A stretch of DNA of 64,000 nucleotides from Anaerolineales bacterium (GCA_020634885.1 JACKAW010000003.1:124001-188000), one strand, 5' to 3'. Positions 42,160-50,437 are shown, counted from the stretch's first letter. Numbers and translations: made by a program. The notes: generated by a model from the letters alone, not told the origin.

Positions 42160-42729
42160 TTAACGCGGGACTTCATGATGCAAACGGCAACGAGCTTCGT
42201 ATAACTCCGATGCGCCAACGATGACCACCGGTTCATCATAACGGGCGGGCTTGCCATTCACCAGACGCTGGGTCCTCGACGCATCATCGCCGCAAACCAT
42301 GCAAATGGCGTGGAGTTTGAGCACATCTTCGGCTTTTGCCATGAGTGCGGGCATGGCGCCAAACGGCTCGCCACGAAAGTCCATATCCAGACCTGCAACG
42401 ATCACTCGAACTCCACGATTGGATAGCTCGTGGGCAATGACAACGATCTCGTCATCAAAAAACTGTGCCTCATCCAAACCGACTACGGTGGTGTCTTCTT
42501 CGATGTGTCCGCGTATATCCGCAGCTTTTTGGACGGGGATCGCTTCAAATGTCGAGCCAGTGTGAGAAGCAACCTTCTCTTCTGAGTAGCGAATATCGAT
42601 GGCGGGTTTGAAAACTTGAACTTTTTGTCTGGCAATTGTTGCACGCACCAGACGGCGGATCAGTTCATCCGTCTTGCCGCTGAACATGGAACCGCAAACA
42701 ACTTCGATCAAACCATGAGTATGCTTCAT
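42160..42729 (-). CDS. tdk: Thymidine kinase (type II)
   Basis: 189 aa from ATG 42729, chosen because GGAG lies 7 nt upstream; an open frame extends 24 codons further but through the preceding terminator. Walker A is GSMFSGKTDEL (13-23), Walker B and base loop DEAQFFDDE, and the zinc lasso is formed by C-x-x-C in CMVCGD and C-x-x-H in ARCRLHH. It phosphorylates thymidine for salvage. First gene of the tdk-hpt-cca-hydrolase run, directly behind the terminator of the ribosomal L21-L27-L31 operon. Confidence 0.96.
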   Translation of the reverse strand: MKHTHGLIEVVCGSMFSGKTDELIRRLVRATIARQKVQVFKPAIDIRYSEEKVASHTGSTFEAIPVQKAADIRGHIEEDTTVVGLDEAQFFDDEIVVIAHELSNRGVRVIVAGLDMDFRGEPFGAMPALMAKAEDVLKLHAICMVCGDDASRTQRLVNGKPARYDEPVVIVGASELYEARCRLHHEVPR

Positions 42730-42781
42730 TGAAATTCTCCTGCCCCACCTTGCGGGGATTCTCTGATGAAATGATTCGCAA

Positions 42782-42813
42782 AAACAGGCAGATGTTTTCA
42801 CATCTGCCTGTTT
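42782..42813 (-). terminator. Intrinsic terminator of the rplU-rpmA-rpmE operon
   Basis: A perfect 13-bp stem (AAACAGGCAGATG and complement) with a 6-nt loop lies 27 nt after the rpmE stop on the minus strand and runs into TTTTT. Confidence 0.92.
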
Positions 42814-42839
42814 AGTTTACCTGATAAAAGACGGTCGGT

Positions 42840-43373
42840 CTACTCAGCAGCCGCTTCTTCAGCAGTTTCGGCAGTTTCAGCAGACTTTTCAGCCTTGGGG
42901 GCTTTCTCTACCTTGGGAGGCTCGGGAATGTCAATTTCCAAAGCGCGGAGCTTCTTCTTGGCAGCCGTCAAGGCAGATTGACCAAAGCCATTGATGGCGA
43001 GTAGAGCAGCTTCGCCTTCTGCAAATTTATCAACAAGTTGACCAACAGTCAGTACACCAGCGCGTTTGAGTGCATCGGTTGCACGCGGGGTCAAGCCGAG
43101 GTCGTCCACCGAGCGGTTGTTAACGTTGGTGGATTCTTCGCGGGCTTTCTGCTCTTCTACATAGGACTGGCGGGCGGAAAGCTTCTTGTAGAAGCGATCA
43201 ACCTGACCTTCCACATCGAGGATCTTGGCAGATTCGCCGGTGTAGAATGGATGGCAGTTGGAGCACACATCCACGCGAAGTTCTTTCTTGGTGGAGGTGG
43301 TTACCCAGGTATTACCGCAGGAAGCGCAGGTTACCTGAGCCTGATAGGTTGTGGGATGAATATCAGTTCTCAT
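42840..43373 (-). CDS. rpmE: Ribosomal protein bL31 fused to an RNAP alpha-CTD-like domain
   Basis: 177 aa, against ~70 for normal bL31. Residues 1-70 are bL31 with the zinc Cys pairs C16/C19 and C37/C40 (CASC, CSNC) and HPFYTG. After a charged linker, residues ~87-145 (NRSVDDLGLTPRATDALKRA, then GVLTVGQLVDK and GFGQSALTAAKKKLRAL) strongly resemble the two helix-hairpin-helix alpha C-terminal domain of RNA polymerase. Aligned to E. coli alpha, Arg265 is kept (R97) and Gly296 is kept (G131), but Asn268, Lys298 and Ser299 are replaced by Asp, Ser and Ala. The tail (~150-177) is Lys/Glu/Ala-rich. It starts on the last base of the rpmA stop. The added domain could bind DNA, rRNA or a polymerase partner; this is unproven. 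Confidence 0.88.
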   Translation of the reverse strand: MRTDIHPTTYQAQVTCASCGNTWVTTSTKKELRVDVCSNCHPFYTGESAKILDVEGQVDRFYKKLSARQSYVEEQKAREESTNVNNRSVDDLGLTPRATDALKRAGVLTVGQLVDKFAEGEAALLAINGFGQSALTAAKKKLRALEIDIPEPPKVEKAPKAEKSAETAETAEEAAAE

Positions 43374-43636
43374 TATTCAGCAACCTCCAAAGGAACAATG
43401 TTCACACGCTTCTTGCCGTGGTACACATCAAACATCACTACGCCATCTGCGGTTGCGAACAAGGTATCATCCTTGCCGACCATGACGTTGATTCCCGGCT
43501 TAATGCGGGTTCCGCGCTGGCGCACGAGCACATTGCCAGAAAGTACGAACTGACCGGCGTAGCGCTTTACACCAAGGCGCTGGGAATTACTATCTCTACC
43601 GTTGCGGCTGGAACCGCCGCCTACCTTATGAGCCAT
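43373..43636 (-). CDS. rpmA: 50S ribosomal protein bL27
   Basis: 87 aa. MAHKVGGGSSRNGRDSNSQR and GVKRYAGQFVLSGNVLVRQR are diagnostic; the N-terminus reaches toward the peptidyl-transferase centre. It lacks the cleavable extension of Firmicute L27. It follows rplU by 17 nt and overlaps the rpmE start by 1 nt, in the conserved L21-L27 order. Confidence 0.98.
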   Translation of the reverse strand: MAHKVGGGSSRNGRDSNSQRLGVKRYAGQFVLSGNVLVRQRGTRIKPGINVMVGKDDTLFATADGVVMFDVYHGKKRVNIVPLEVAE

Positions 43637-43653
43637 TTTCTACCTGCCTATTC

Positions 43654-43962
43654 TTAACCGATGGATTCGATCTTCAAACGGGTATAGTGAGCACGATTGC
43701 CACCACGAACCCGGATGCGTTTCTTAGGGCGATACTTAAAGGACAGAACCTTGGGACCCTTGATATGGTCTACCACGGTAGCAGAAACCTTTACGCTGAC
43801 GGTGGGAGTGCCCACAGAAACCGTATCCCCATCTGCCACGAGCAAAACGCGTTCGAAATCAAACTTTTTACCCACTTCATGGGCAAGGCGGTCCACATCA
43901 ATAGTGGTGCCTTCGACGGCTCGGTATTGCTTGCCGCCACTTTCAACGATTGCAAATTTCAT
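43654..43962 (-). CDS. rplU: 50S ribosomal protein bL21
   Basis: 102 aa from ATG 43962, preferred over an ATG six codons earlier because GGAG stands 8 nt before it. MKFAIVESGGKQYRAVEGTT and the C-terminal KYRPKKRIRVRGGNRAHYT are typical of bL21. First gene of the L21-L27-L31 operon, with a consensus promoter and a ~130-nt leader containing a GC-rich hairpin. Confidence 0.97.
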   Translation of the reverse strand: MKFAIVESGGKQYRAVEGTTIDVDRLAHEVGKKFDFERVLLVADGDTVSVGTPTVSVKVSATVVDHIKGPKVLSFKYRPKKRIRVRGGNRAHYTRLKIESIG

Positions 43963-44060
43963 TTTCTTTTCTCCAGTCATTCACTTCACCAAGATAGTGT
44001 GCGGGGTGTCTTGCGCCCTTCGCCTACTTCTGGGGAAGCTGGGGTTGTAAACAAACAACT

Positions 44061-44084
44061 ACCCCGGAAACGGACCTCCGGGGT
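44061..44084 (-). promoter_or_regulatory. Hairpin in the rplU leader
   Basis: ACCCCGGA and TCCGGGGT form an 8-bp stem with an 8-nt loop starting just after the predicted transcript start. L21 operons in several phyla have leader elements; whether this one is a protein-binding site is not known. Confidence 0.5.
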
Positions 44085-44097
44085 GGAAGCGGACGAT

Positions 44098-44127
44098 ATT
44101 ATACATGCAGTCCTGCGGACTTGTCAA
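44098..44127 (-). promoter_or_regulatory. Consensus sigma-70 promoter of rplU-rpmA-rpmE
   Basis: On the minus strand a perfect TTGACA (44127-44122) and perfect TATAAT (44103-44098) are 18 nt apart. This is the best promoter match in the window. Confidence 0.9.
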
Positions 44128-44199
44128 CAAAAGTTCGGGCAGGTTACATAGCTTTCCAAATCAACAGCCATTTTGAAAAGGCGGGGTACGCCCTCAAAA

Positions 44200-44676
44200 T
44201 TACGCCTTGGGGATGATGGAGGTGATGGTTTTGGTTACCGACTGAAGCTGCCCGGCATGTGCCTTCAATTTGTTGGCATCACCCGTCTTCAAGCCCGAAT
44301 TGACATCGCTGATGGTTTTGGACGTAGCAACTTCGTTATCAATGATCTTTTGGGTAATGGCTTCGAGATTTATCAACATCTGCTGGACGTTCTTGGGGAT
44401 AATGGGCAGGTTTTTGACGATAGGAAGCAAAACGTCAAGGATCTGGTTGGCGGTACGGGCATACTTAACCGTCAATGTATGGAGCGAACCGATGGAACTG
44501 GTCAACTCGATCGCAACCTCCTGGATGGCATCGATCATTTCCTTATGTTGTTCAATGATCTTGGTAATATCCGTGATCGAGGCGGTTAATTTATCTGAAA
44601 ATTTGACGTATGAAGTGTTGGATGTTTTGGCAGCACCCGCACCTGCCTTGATGGAACTTTTGATCGGGGTTGGCAT
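44200..44676 (-). CDS. Helical protein of unknown function
   Basis: 158 aa, soluble, almost wholly helical by composition, with heptad-like spacing of Ile/Leu through SITDITKIIEQHKEMIDAIQ and LINLEAITQKIIDNEVATSK. It is rich in Thr, Ile and Lys and has no Cys, no signal peptide and no membrane segment. I do not recognise the family. GGAGGT 8 nt before the ATG is a strong ribosome site, so it is probably well expressed. It stands alone on the minus strand, divergent from the S49 peptidase gene and upstream of the rplU promoter. Confidence 0.7.
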   Translation of the reverse strand: MPTPIKSSIKAGAGAAKTSNTSYVKFSDKLTASITDITKIIEQHKEMIDAIQEVAIELTSSIGSLHTLTVKYARTANQILDVLLPIVKNLPIIPKNVQQMLINLEAITQKIIDNEVATSKTISDVNSGLKTGDANKLKAHAGQLQSVTKTITSIIPKA

Positions 44677-44773
44677 AATGAACTACCTCCATGTATACAT
44701 GAAATAAGATGTGGCTGCACTTGCAGCCGAATTACACCTAATATACTTTATATCGTTTCGCAAAACAACCTTG

Positions 44774-44802
44774 TTGACAAAGATTCTTTTCTCATATATG
44801 CT
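44774..44802 (+). promoter_or_regulatory. Promoter of the S49 peptidase-DUF4350 pair
   Basis: A perfect TTGACA at 44774-44779 and TATGCT at 44797-44802 are 17 nt apart. A GAGGAG ribosome site follows at 44823-44828. Confidence 0.78.
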
Positions 44803-44834
44803 GATAACGAATTCCAATTCATGAGGAGACCACC

Positions 44835-45683
44835 ATGAGCGATTCAGATACAGGTTGGAAACAGGCTCGAAATCTTCTACTTTGGCTGGTGATTCCCCTG
44901 ATAGCAGGGTTGTTTCTGTCTTCAGCGATCATCCCTCAGCCGGTCATTGGCGTGATACGGTTGGAAGACGCAATTTACACTTATTCGGCACAAAACACGA
45001 TCAAACAATTCAAATATGCCATGGATCACTCCAATATACGCGCTATAGTTTTAGTAATCGACAGCCCCGGCGGAACTGTGGTGGATACAGAAACTGTGTA
45101 CACGGAACTGACCCGTTTGCGCGCAAAAAAACCTGTTGTAACTGTGATCAACAACATGTCTGCCAGTGGCGGATACTATCTCTCCGTCAATACCGATTAC
45201 ATCTTCGCCAAACCAGCTTCCATGGTCGGCAATATTGGTGTGATCGGTTACCTGCCACCTGCCCCTTTTATCATCGAGGACATCATCACAACCGGACCTT
45301 ACAAACTATGGGGCTCCCCACGAGATTCAGATATGCGTCAAATTGAAATGATGAAAGAAGGTTTCTTTGAAGCCGTACGCCTTGGACGTGGAGATAAACT
45401 TACCGCCGGAGACAGCATCATTTTCAGCGGACAGATCTGGTCTGGCATGGATGCGCTAAAACTCGGCGTTATTGACGAGTTCGGCACAGAGAGTGATGGG
45501 ACAAGAAAAGCCGCCGAACTTGCCAAGATCGCCCACTACCGAGTTTTAGATCTGGCAAAACCAGCGGGCGTTGAACTGTATAGTGGACTTTTCTTCTACC
45601 AAAGCCCAGACGGAATGCAAATGCCATATCCTAACAAAGCGGGCATCTATATGCTTTATATTCCGCCTTTGCCGGTGAAATAA
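44835..45683 (+). CDS. S49 family serine peptidase, SppA-like
   Basis: 282 aa. One N-terminal membrane helix (~14-35, LLLWLVIPLIAGLFLSSAI) anchors a single S49 domain: VIDSPGGTVVDTETVY, then MSASGGYYLS with nucleophile Ser111, and ASMVGNIGVIG. SppA enzymes cut leftover signal peptides in the membrane using a Ser-Lys dyad; the short single-domain form assembles as an octamer. The C-terminal half after residue 230 is short and hydrophobic-tailed (GIYMLYIPPLPVK). A DUF4350 protein gene follows 12 nt later with its own GGAGG, so both probably act together at the membrane. Confidence 0.9.
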   Translation: MSDSDTGWKQARNLLLWLVIPLIAGLFLSSAIIPQPVIGVIRLEDAIYTYSAQNTIKQFKYAMDHSNIRAIVLVIDSPGGTVVDTETVYTELTRLRAKKPVVTVINNMSASGGYYLSVNTDYIFAKPASMVGNIGVIGYLPPAPFIIEDIITTGPYKLWGSPRDSDMRQIEMMKEGFFEAVRLGRGDKLTAGDSIIFSGQIWSGMDALKLGVIDEFGTESDGTRKAAELAKIAHYRVLDLAKPAGVELYSGLFFYQSPDGMQMPYPNKAGIYMLYIPPLPVK

Positions 45684-45695
45684 CAGGAGGATGAT

Positions 45696-47138
45696 ATGAA
45701 ACGTCAATATTTTTACATTGCAATCCTTGCCCTGCTCCTCCCCACCCTCCTGCGTGGACTATGGTTCTACCGTGGAACCCCGCCGCAACGTCCTGAAATC
45801 GTTACACCAGACTACGCTTCATTTACCAGACCAGAAGTAGCGATCAACACACCAGATCTGGATGATGTACAACAACTCGGCGGCACAGTTCTGGTAGACG
45901 TTGCACACAGCAACCAATTCGCACTAAGCGAGATCGATTCGCTCACATCTGCCATTCAGGCACGCGGCGGGAACTTCAAAACGATTTCCGATATCACGCT
46001 GCTGGAAAACGAGCTAAAAACCGCCAGTGCATATATAACCATTTCTCCGAGCCTTGCCTTCTCTGAAAGCGAAGTTCAATCGCTTAAGAACTTCACCGAG
46101 CGCGGCGGCAGGATTTTGGTCTTTGTGGACGCCACACGTTATTATCTCGGCTTCGATTACATCTCAGATAACCCCATTCCCTACGGGGATGTCAATGCGG
46201 CAAATTCACTTCTGAAGCAATGGGATATTTCTGTCAACAACGATTACCTCTACAATACCGAACGGAATGAAGGCAACTTCCGTAACGTGCTATTTGATGA
46301 CTTTGGCAAGAACGAACTGACCTTTGGTTTAAGTGAAGTGGCGCTCTACGGAGCGCGTTCGGTCGAATCGGGTTCAGGGATGATCCTGCTTCAGGGACCA
46401 GCGACCAATCTCTCATCGATAGACGATGCGCACGATCCAAACGCAGGCGGCGCAATTTTGAGCGAGGACGAATCAGTGGCAGTCTTTGGCGACTTCACGT
46501 TCCTTTCTCAACCCTACAGCGCCTACACCGATAATGCCGCGCTCATTCAAAACCTGGCAGATTTTATTCTTTCAAGCCAGCAAACCGCCAGCCTGGATGT
46601 TTTCCCATATCTATTCAAGCAGCAGACCGTGAAGGTTTTCATCCTGCCCGATGTGAGGAAAACCGCGAACCTGGTTTCTGCAATGGGAAATTTGCAAGCA
46701 AATATGCGTTCCCTGAATTACACCCTTGAGTTTGTAGACACAATGCCAACTTCGGGCGATGTCCTTGTGATCGGCTCCTTTGACGAAACAACGGATGTTG
46801 ATATTCACTTAAAAAAAGCAGATGTTGAACTTGAAAAAAACCTCATCTCCACAGTTCAGTTCGGAGAGATCAATCGTTCTGGCAATGGTTTGTTGATCTT
46901 TAATTCAGATCAAAAGGGCAGTACGCTCATTCTGCTTGCAGGAACGCCAGATGACATCATCACACTGATCGGCGTGATGGGCTACAGCGGACTTAACACC
47001 TGCATCACAAGCCCACAAGTTGCAGTGTGCAGTGTCGGTTATGACGATTCGTCCTATGATTACAGTGACGATACATCCAGTGAAACGGAACAACCAACAG
47101 AGCCCGAACCTGAACCCGAAGCAACACCCAGTGGATAA
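45696..47138 (+). CDS. Membrane-anchored DUF4350-type protein
   Basis: 480 aa. One N-terminal helix (FYIAILALLLPTLLRGLWF), then a large extracytoplasmic domain. LVDVAHSNQFALSEIDSLTS and ERGGRILVFVDATRYYLGFD match the DUF4350/GATase-like Rossmann fold used for binding. The end is an acidic low-complexity tail (TEQPTEPEPEPEATPSG). Only one Cys pair (NTCITSPQVAVC) is present, likely a disulphide. Function unknown; cotranscription with an S49 peptidase suggests protein processing or quality control at the outer membrane face. A terminator follows 8 nt later. Confidence 0.72.
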   Translation: MKRQYFYIAILALLLPTLLRGLWFYRGTPPQRPEIVTPDYASFTRPEVAINTPDLDDVQQLGGTVLVDVAHSNQFALSEIDSLTSAIQARGGNFKTISDITLLENELKTASAYITISPSLAFSESEVQSLKNFTERGGRILVFVDATRYYLGFDYISDNPIPYGDVNAANSLLKQWDISVNNDYLYNTERNEGNFRNVLFDDFGKNELTFGLSEVALYGARSVESGSGMILLQGPATNLSSIDDAHDPNAGGAILSEDESVAVFGDFTFLSQPYSAYTDNAALIQNLADFILSSQQTASLDVFPYLFKQQTVKVFILPDVRKTANLVSAMGNLQANMRSLNYTLEFVDTMPTSGDVLVIGSFDETTDVDIHLKKADVELEKNLISTVQFGEINRSGNGLLIFNSDQKGSTLILLAGTPDDIITLIGVMGYSGLNTCITSPQVAVCSVGYDDSSYDYSDDTSSETEQPTEPEPEPEATPSG

Positions 47139-47145
47139 AATTAGA

Positions 47146-47175
47146 CAAAGCCCCCGAAGGTTCGGGGGCTTTTCA
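47146..47175 (+). terminator. Intrinsic terminator after the DUF4350 gene
   Basis: AAAGCCCCCGAA pairs with TTCGGGGGCTTTT around GGG-like loop bases, directly after the stop at 47138. It insulates the next operon, whose promoter starts 11 nt later. Confidence 0.88.
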
Positions 47176-47185
47176 TTAGACTTCA

Positions 47186-47214
47186 TTGACAAAACTTCTG
47201 CGATACTTTACATT
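47186..47214 (+). promoter_or_regulatory. Promoter of the helicase/GT-C operon, leaderless
   Basis: Perfect TTGACA at 47186-47191 and TACATT at 47209-47214 are 17 nt apart. The ATG at 47221 comes 6 nt after the -10 box and there is no ribosome site, so the mRNA should begin at or beside the start codon. Confidence 0.7.
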
Positions 47215-47220
47215 CGCATC

Positions 47221-49311
47221 ATGCTTAACCTTAGCCTGCTTCAGCGTCAGATCATTGAATCTCCCCTACACTCCCGTCTCTTCGTCACGGGAATGGCAGG
47301 GACGGGCAAAACCACCGCAGGTGTGGAACGGATCCGCTTTCTGCTCGAACAAGGCGTACCTGCTGATTCGATCCTCCTGCTTACCCCGCAGCGGACGTTG
47401 CAAGAGCCGTACCTGGAATTGCTCGAAAGTCCCAACCGCATGGCAGGCGGAGAAGTAACCCCAGCCACCATTGGCGGTTTGGTGCGGCGCATGTGCGACC
47501 TTTTTTGGTCCTTTGCCGCAGAGCAAGCCGGTTTTCTCAACCCAGAGCTCCCCCCCATTTTCCTTACACTCGAAACCGCGCAATATTACATGGCGCACCT
47601 TGTACGTCCGTTGATTGAAGAACAAGGCTATTTTGAATCAGTCACCATCCACCGTAACCGCATTTATTCTCAGATCATTGACAACCTCAACAAAGCTGCC
47701 ATTGTGGGCTTCCCGCACACCGAGATCGGCACACGGCTCGACTCAGCCTGGTTTGGCGACCCCGCGCAAAGAAACGTCTATGCTGATGCCCAGAAATGCG
47801 CAAACCTATTCCGCCAGCACTGCCTGGAAAACAACCTTTTGGATTTCTCGTTGCAGCTTGAAGTTTTCACCAATATCCTCTGGCACAACCAACAAGTGCG
47901 GAACCACCTTACTCAAAGTTACCGTCACCTGATCTACGACAATGCAGAAGAAGATATTTCCTGCTCCCACGATATCATTCGCGAGTGGCTGCCCGATCTG
48001 GATTCGGCGCTGGTTCTCTACGACCAAGCCGCAGGGTATCGAAAATTTCTGGGTGGTGATCCAACCAGCGGCTGGGACTTGAGCCGTCATTGTGAAGAAG
48101 TCATCGAGATGAATGAATCCTTTGTCTCCTCTGGCAATGTTATCCAACTATCCAACGCCCTAACAACCGCAATCACCCACACTGGAGAAGTCGATTCGCA
48201 AGGCACAGAAACGGCAATGGAATTCATCGTAAGTCACTTTCATCCGCAAATGTTGGATGAGGTAACAACAAAAATCGAGATGCTGGTCGCAAATGGCGTA
48301 CCGCCTGACGAGATCGTTGTGCTCGCGCCCTACCTTTCAGACTCACTGCGTTTTTCGATCTCAAATCGTTTGGAAACAGCGGAAATTCCGTGGCGCAGCA
48401 ACCGACCCTCACGCTCCCTGCGAGACGAACCTGCCAGCAAAACCCTGCTCACACTTGCCGCGCTTGCTCACCCACAATGGCAGGTTCATCCGCCAAAATT
48501 CGATATTGCTCACGCATTGATGTTTGCACTCAATACAGATCTTATCCGCGCACAACTCATCAGCGAAATTGTATACGGGCAGCGTGACCTTCGGCTTTCA
48601 ACCTTCGATCAGATCAACCCGGAGACTCAGGAACGCATTACATATGCACTGGGCGAGCGATACAGCATTTTGCAAACATGGCTTGAAGAGGTTCGTGGTT
48701 CTGAACCCATGCCGCTTGATTTCTTCCTGCGTAAATTATTTGGTGAGGTTCTCTCGCAGCCCGGCTTTGGCTTTCATGAAAACCTCGATTCAGTACGAGT
48801 TGCCGCAAGCCTGGTTGAATCGATAAAGAAATTCCGCACCGCCATGGAACCGCTCAACCTGAACGGTGTTGATCTTGGGCAGGAATATATTGAGATGCTC
48901 AAGGATGGTGTGATCGCCGCGCTTTATTTGGAATCATGGCGAAGCGAAGATAAACATGCCGTGCTGGTTGCCCCCGCCTATACTTTTTTGATGATGAACC
49001 GTCCTGCCGCTTTTCAATTTTGGCTCGACCCCGGCTCAGACGGCTGGTCACAGCGCGTTTCACAGCCGCTAACCCACCCCTACGTTCTTTCCCGCTCATG
49101 GGATGAAACCCCCGGCAGGCTTTGGCTCGATGCAGACGAAGCCGCCAATGAGATCGAAACCCTCTCCCGCCTTACCAGCGGACTTTTAGCCCGTTGCCGC
49201 GAAAAAATATTCCCTGCCCTTTCAGACCTTGGCGCAGCAGGTTTCGAACAACGTGGCGCCTTGTTGAAGGCTTTCCAAAAGGTTCTGCAAAACCAACAAG
49301 CTGAACAATAA
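47221..49311 (+). CDS. SF1 helicase-like ATPase with degenerate late motifs
   Basis: 696 aa from ATG 47221. Walker A is GMAGTGKTTAGVERI near residue 20-34, with LLLTPQRTL as motif Ia. The Walker B position reads LIYDNAEED instead of DEAQD, and the motif VI region reads LSRLTSGLLARCREK without the usual TRA(K/R). The pattern resembles UvrD/Rep and AddB-type proteins in which one subunit keeps ATP binding but loses helicase activity. There is no C-terminal nuclease motif and no Cys cluster like AddB's. First of four coupled genes with a true UvrD-type helicase two genes on, so a two-subunit machine is possible. The frame extends upstream of 47221 but overlaps the terminator. Confidence 0.72.
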   Translation: MLNLSLLQRQIIESPLHSRLFVTGMAGTGKTTAGVERIRFLLEQGVPADSILLLTPQRTLQEPYLELLESPNRMAGGEVTPATIGGLVRRMCDLFWSFAAEQAGFLNPELPPIFLTLETAQYYMAHLVRPLIEEQGYFESVTIHRNRIYSQIIDNLNKAAIVGFPHTEIGTRLDSAWFGDPAQRNVYADAQKCANLFRQHCLENNLLDFSLQLEVFTNILWHNQQVRNHLTQSYRHLIYDNAEEDISCSHDIIREWLPDLDSALVLYDQAAGYRKFLGGDPTSGWDLSRHCEEVIEMNESFVSSGNVIQLSNALTTAITHTGEVDSQGTETAMEFIVSHFHPQMLDEVTTKIEMLVANGVPPDEIVVLAPYLSDSLRFSISNRLETAEIPWRSNRPSRSLRDEPASKTLLTLAALAHPQWQVHPPKFDIAHALMFALNTDLIRAQLISEIVYGQRDLRLSTFDQINPETQERITYALGERYSILQTWLEEVRGSEPMPLDFFLRKLFGEVLSQPGFGFHENLDSVRVAASLVESIKKFRTAMEPLNLNGVDLGQEYIEMLKDGVIAALYLESWRSEDKHAVLVAPAYTFLMMNRPAAFQFWLDPGSDGWSQRVSQPLTHPYVLSRSWDETPGRLWLDADEAANEIETLSRLTSGLLARCREKIFPALSDLGAAGFEQRGALLKAFQKVLQNQQAEQ

Positions 49312-49315
49312 GCCC

Positions 49316-50437
49316 ATGAATATAAAAAAACGCCCTTACTTTCTTGCCGCCATTCTTGTTTTTACGTTTGCGCTGATATTTCGCACTTTAATGCTGGGGT
49401 TAAAAAACGCCGACCTGGTGTTTATACGTACCTGGTACGACTTCCTTCTGGCAAATGGATATCACGGCTTGGCAAATGGCGAATTTTCCAACTATCCGCC
49501 CGCCTATCTTTACCTGCTTTACATTGCCACCCTCACTTCAAAATGGCTTGACCCATTCATTGCGATCAAGATCATTCCCACCGCATTCGATCTTTTCTCT
49601 GCATGGATCGTTTATAAGATCGCCCGCGTAAAATACAGCGACGATAAACCCTATTTCTTTGCCGCGCTCTTCTTCGCACTGCCAACCATCATGTTCAACA
49701 GTTCTGGCTGGGGGCAAATTGATGGTTTGTTCGGGGCATTCCTACTGCTCTGTTTTTACTTCTTGCTCAAAGACCGGTCTTTCTGGGCAATGGCTGCTTT
49801 TGGAATGGCGCTATCCTTCAAAGTGCAAACCATCTTCCTGCTGCCTTTTGTTGGCATCCTCTTTCTGCGAAAGCGTATTCCCTGGCAGCATTTTTTGATC
49901 GTACCCGTTCCTTACCTTGTCCTTGCCCTGCCGACCATCCTACTTGGCAGGAGTTGGGAAAGCATTCTCTGGTTGTACGTTGGGCAAACAGGGCAATTCA
50001 CCGATCTGGCACGCAACGCCCCCAATCTGTACGTCTTCATTCCAAACACATTCTTTCATCCCGTTTTCGAGTTCGGCATGGGCATCTTTATCCTTGCCAT
50101 GTTGGCATGGGCATGGGTTAATTTCAGGGCAAAAAGCCCCATCACCCCAGAACAGCTTGCACTCACCGCGCTTGCCAGCGCCATGCTGACGGTCTTCCTA
50201 CTGCCCAAAATGCACGACCGCTACTTCTACCCCGCCGATATTTTCGCGTTTACCACGGTCATCTTTTTGCCGGAGCTATGGTTCTTTGCCCTGCTTTCCC
50301 AGATCAGTTCCGGGCTGGTTTACCTCATCTTCCCATTCGCACAAACGCGCCTGCTTGCCCTGCCCGCCGCGTTAATTAATACCGCTCTGATTATTGTTAT
50401 ACTTCGCAGTCAATTGCAAACTTTGAGAAAAGTATGA
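49316..50437 (+). CDS. GT-C/GT87-like membrane glycosyltransferase
   Basis: 373 aa with about nine hydrophobic helices. NYPPAYLYLL near residues 59-68, GWGQIDGLFGAFLLLCFY and LPKMHDRYFYPADIFAF match the GT-C family group around GT87 and DUF2029 mannosyltransferases, which move sugars from polyprenyl-phosphate donors outside the membrane. No donor or acceptor is predictable. It lies 4 nt after the helicase-like gene and overlaps the next helicase gene by 4 nt (ATGA). Its placement between two helicase-type genes is unexplained. Confidence 0.8.
   Translation: MNIKKRPYFLAAILVFTFALIFRTLMLGLKNADLVFIRTWYDFLLANGYHGLANGEFSNYPPAYLYLLYIATLTSKWLDPFIAIKIIPTAFDLFSAWIVYKIARVKYSDDKPYFFAALFFALPTIMFNSSGWGQIDGLFGAFLLLCFYFLLKDRSFWAMAAFGMALSFKVQTIFLLPFVGILFLRKRIPWQHFLIVPVPYLVLALPTILLGRSWESILWLYVGQTGQFTDLARNAPNLYVFIPNTFFHPVFEFGMGIFILAMLAWAWVNFRAKSPITPEQLALTALASAMLTVFLLPKMHDRYFYPADIFAFTTVIFLPELWFFALLSQISSGLVYLIFPFAQTRLLALPAALINTALIIVILRSQLQTLRKV

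Noticed and set aside
42730..42801. 24-codon upstream extension of tdk
   Set aside because: Runs into the terminator of the ribosomal operon; GGAG before ATG 42729 fits better.
47020..47220. 67-codon upstream extension of the helicase-like gene
   Set aside because: Would overlap the DUF4350 gene and its terminator and run through the promoter; ATG 47221 begins the conserved part.
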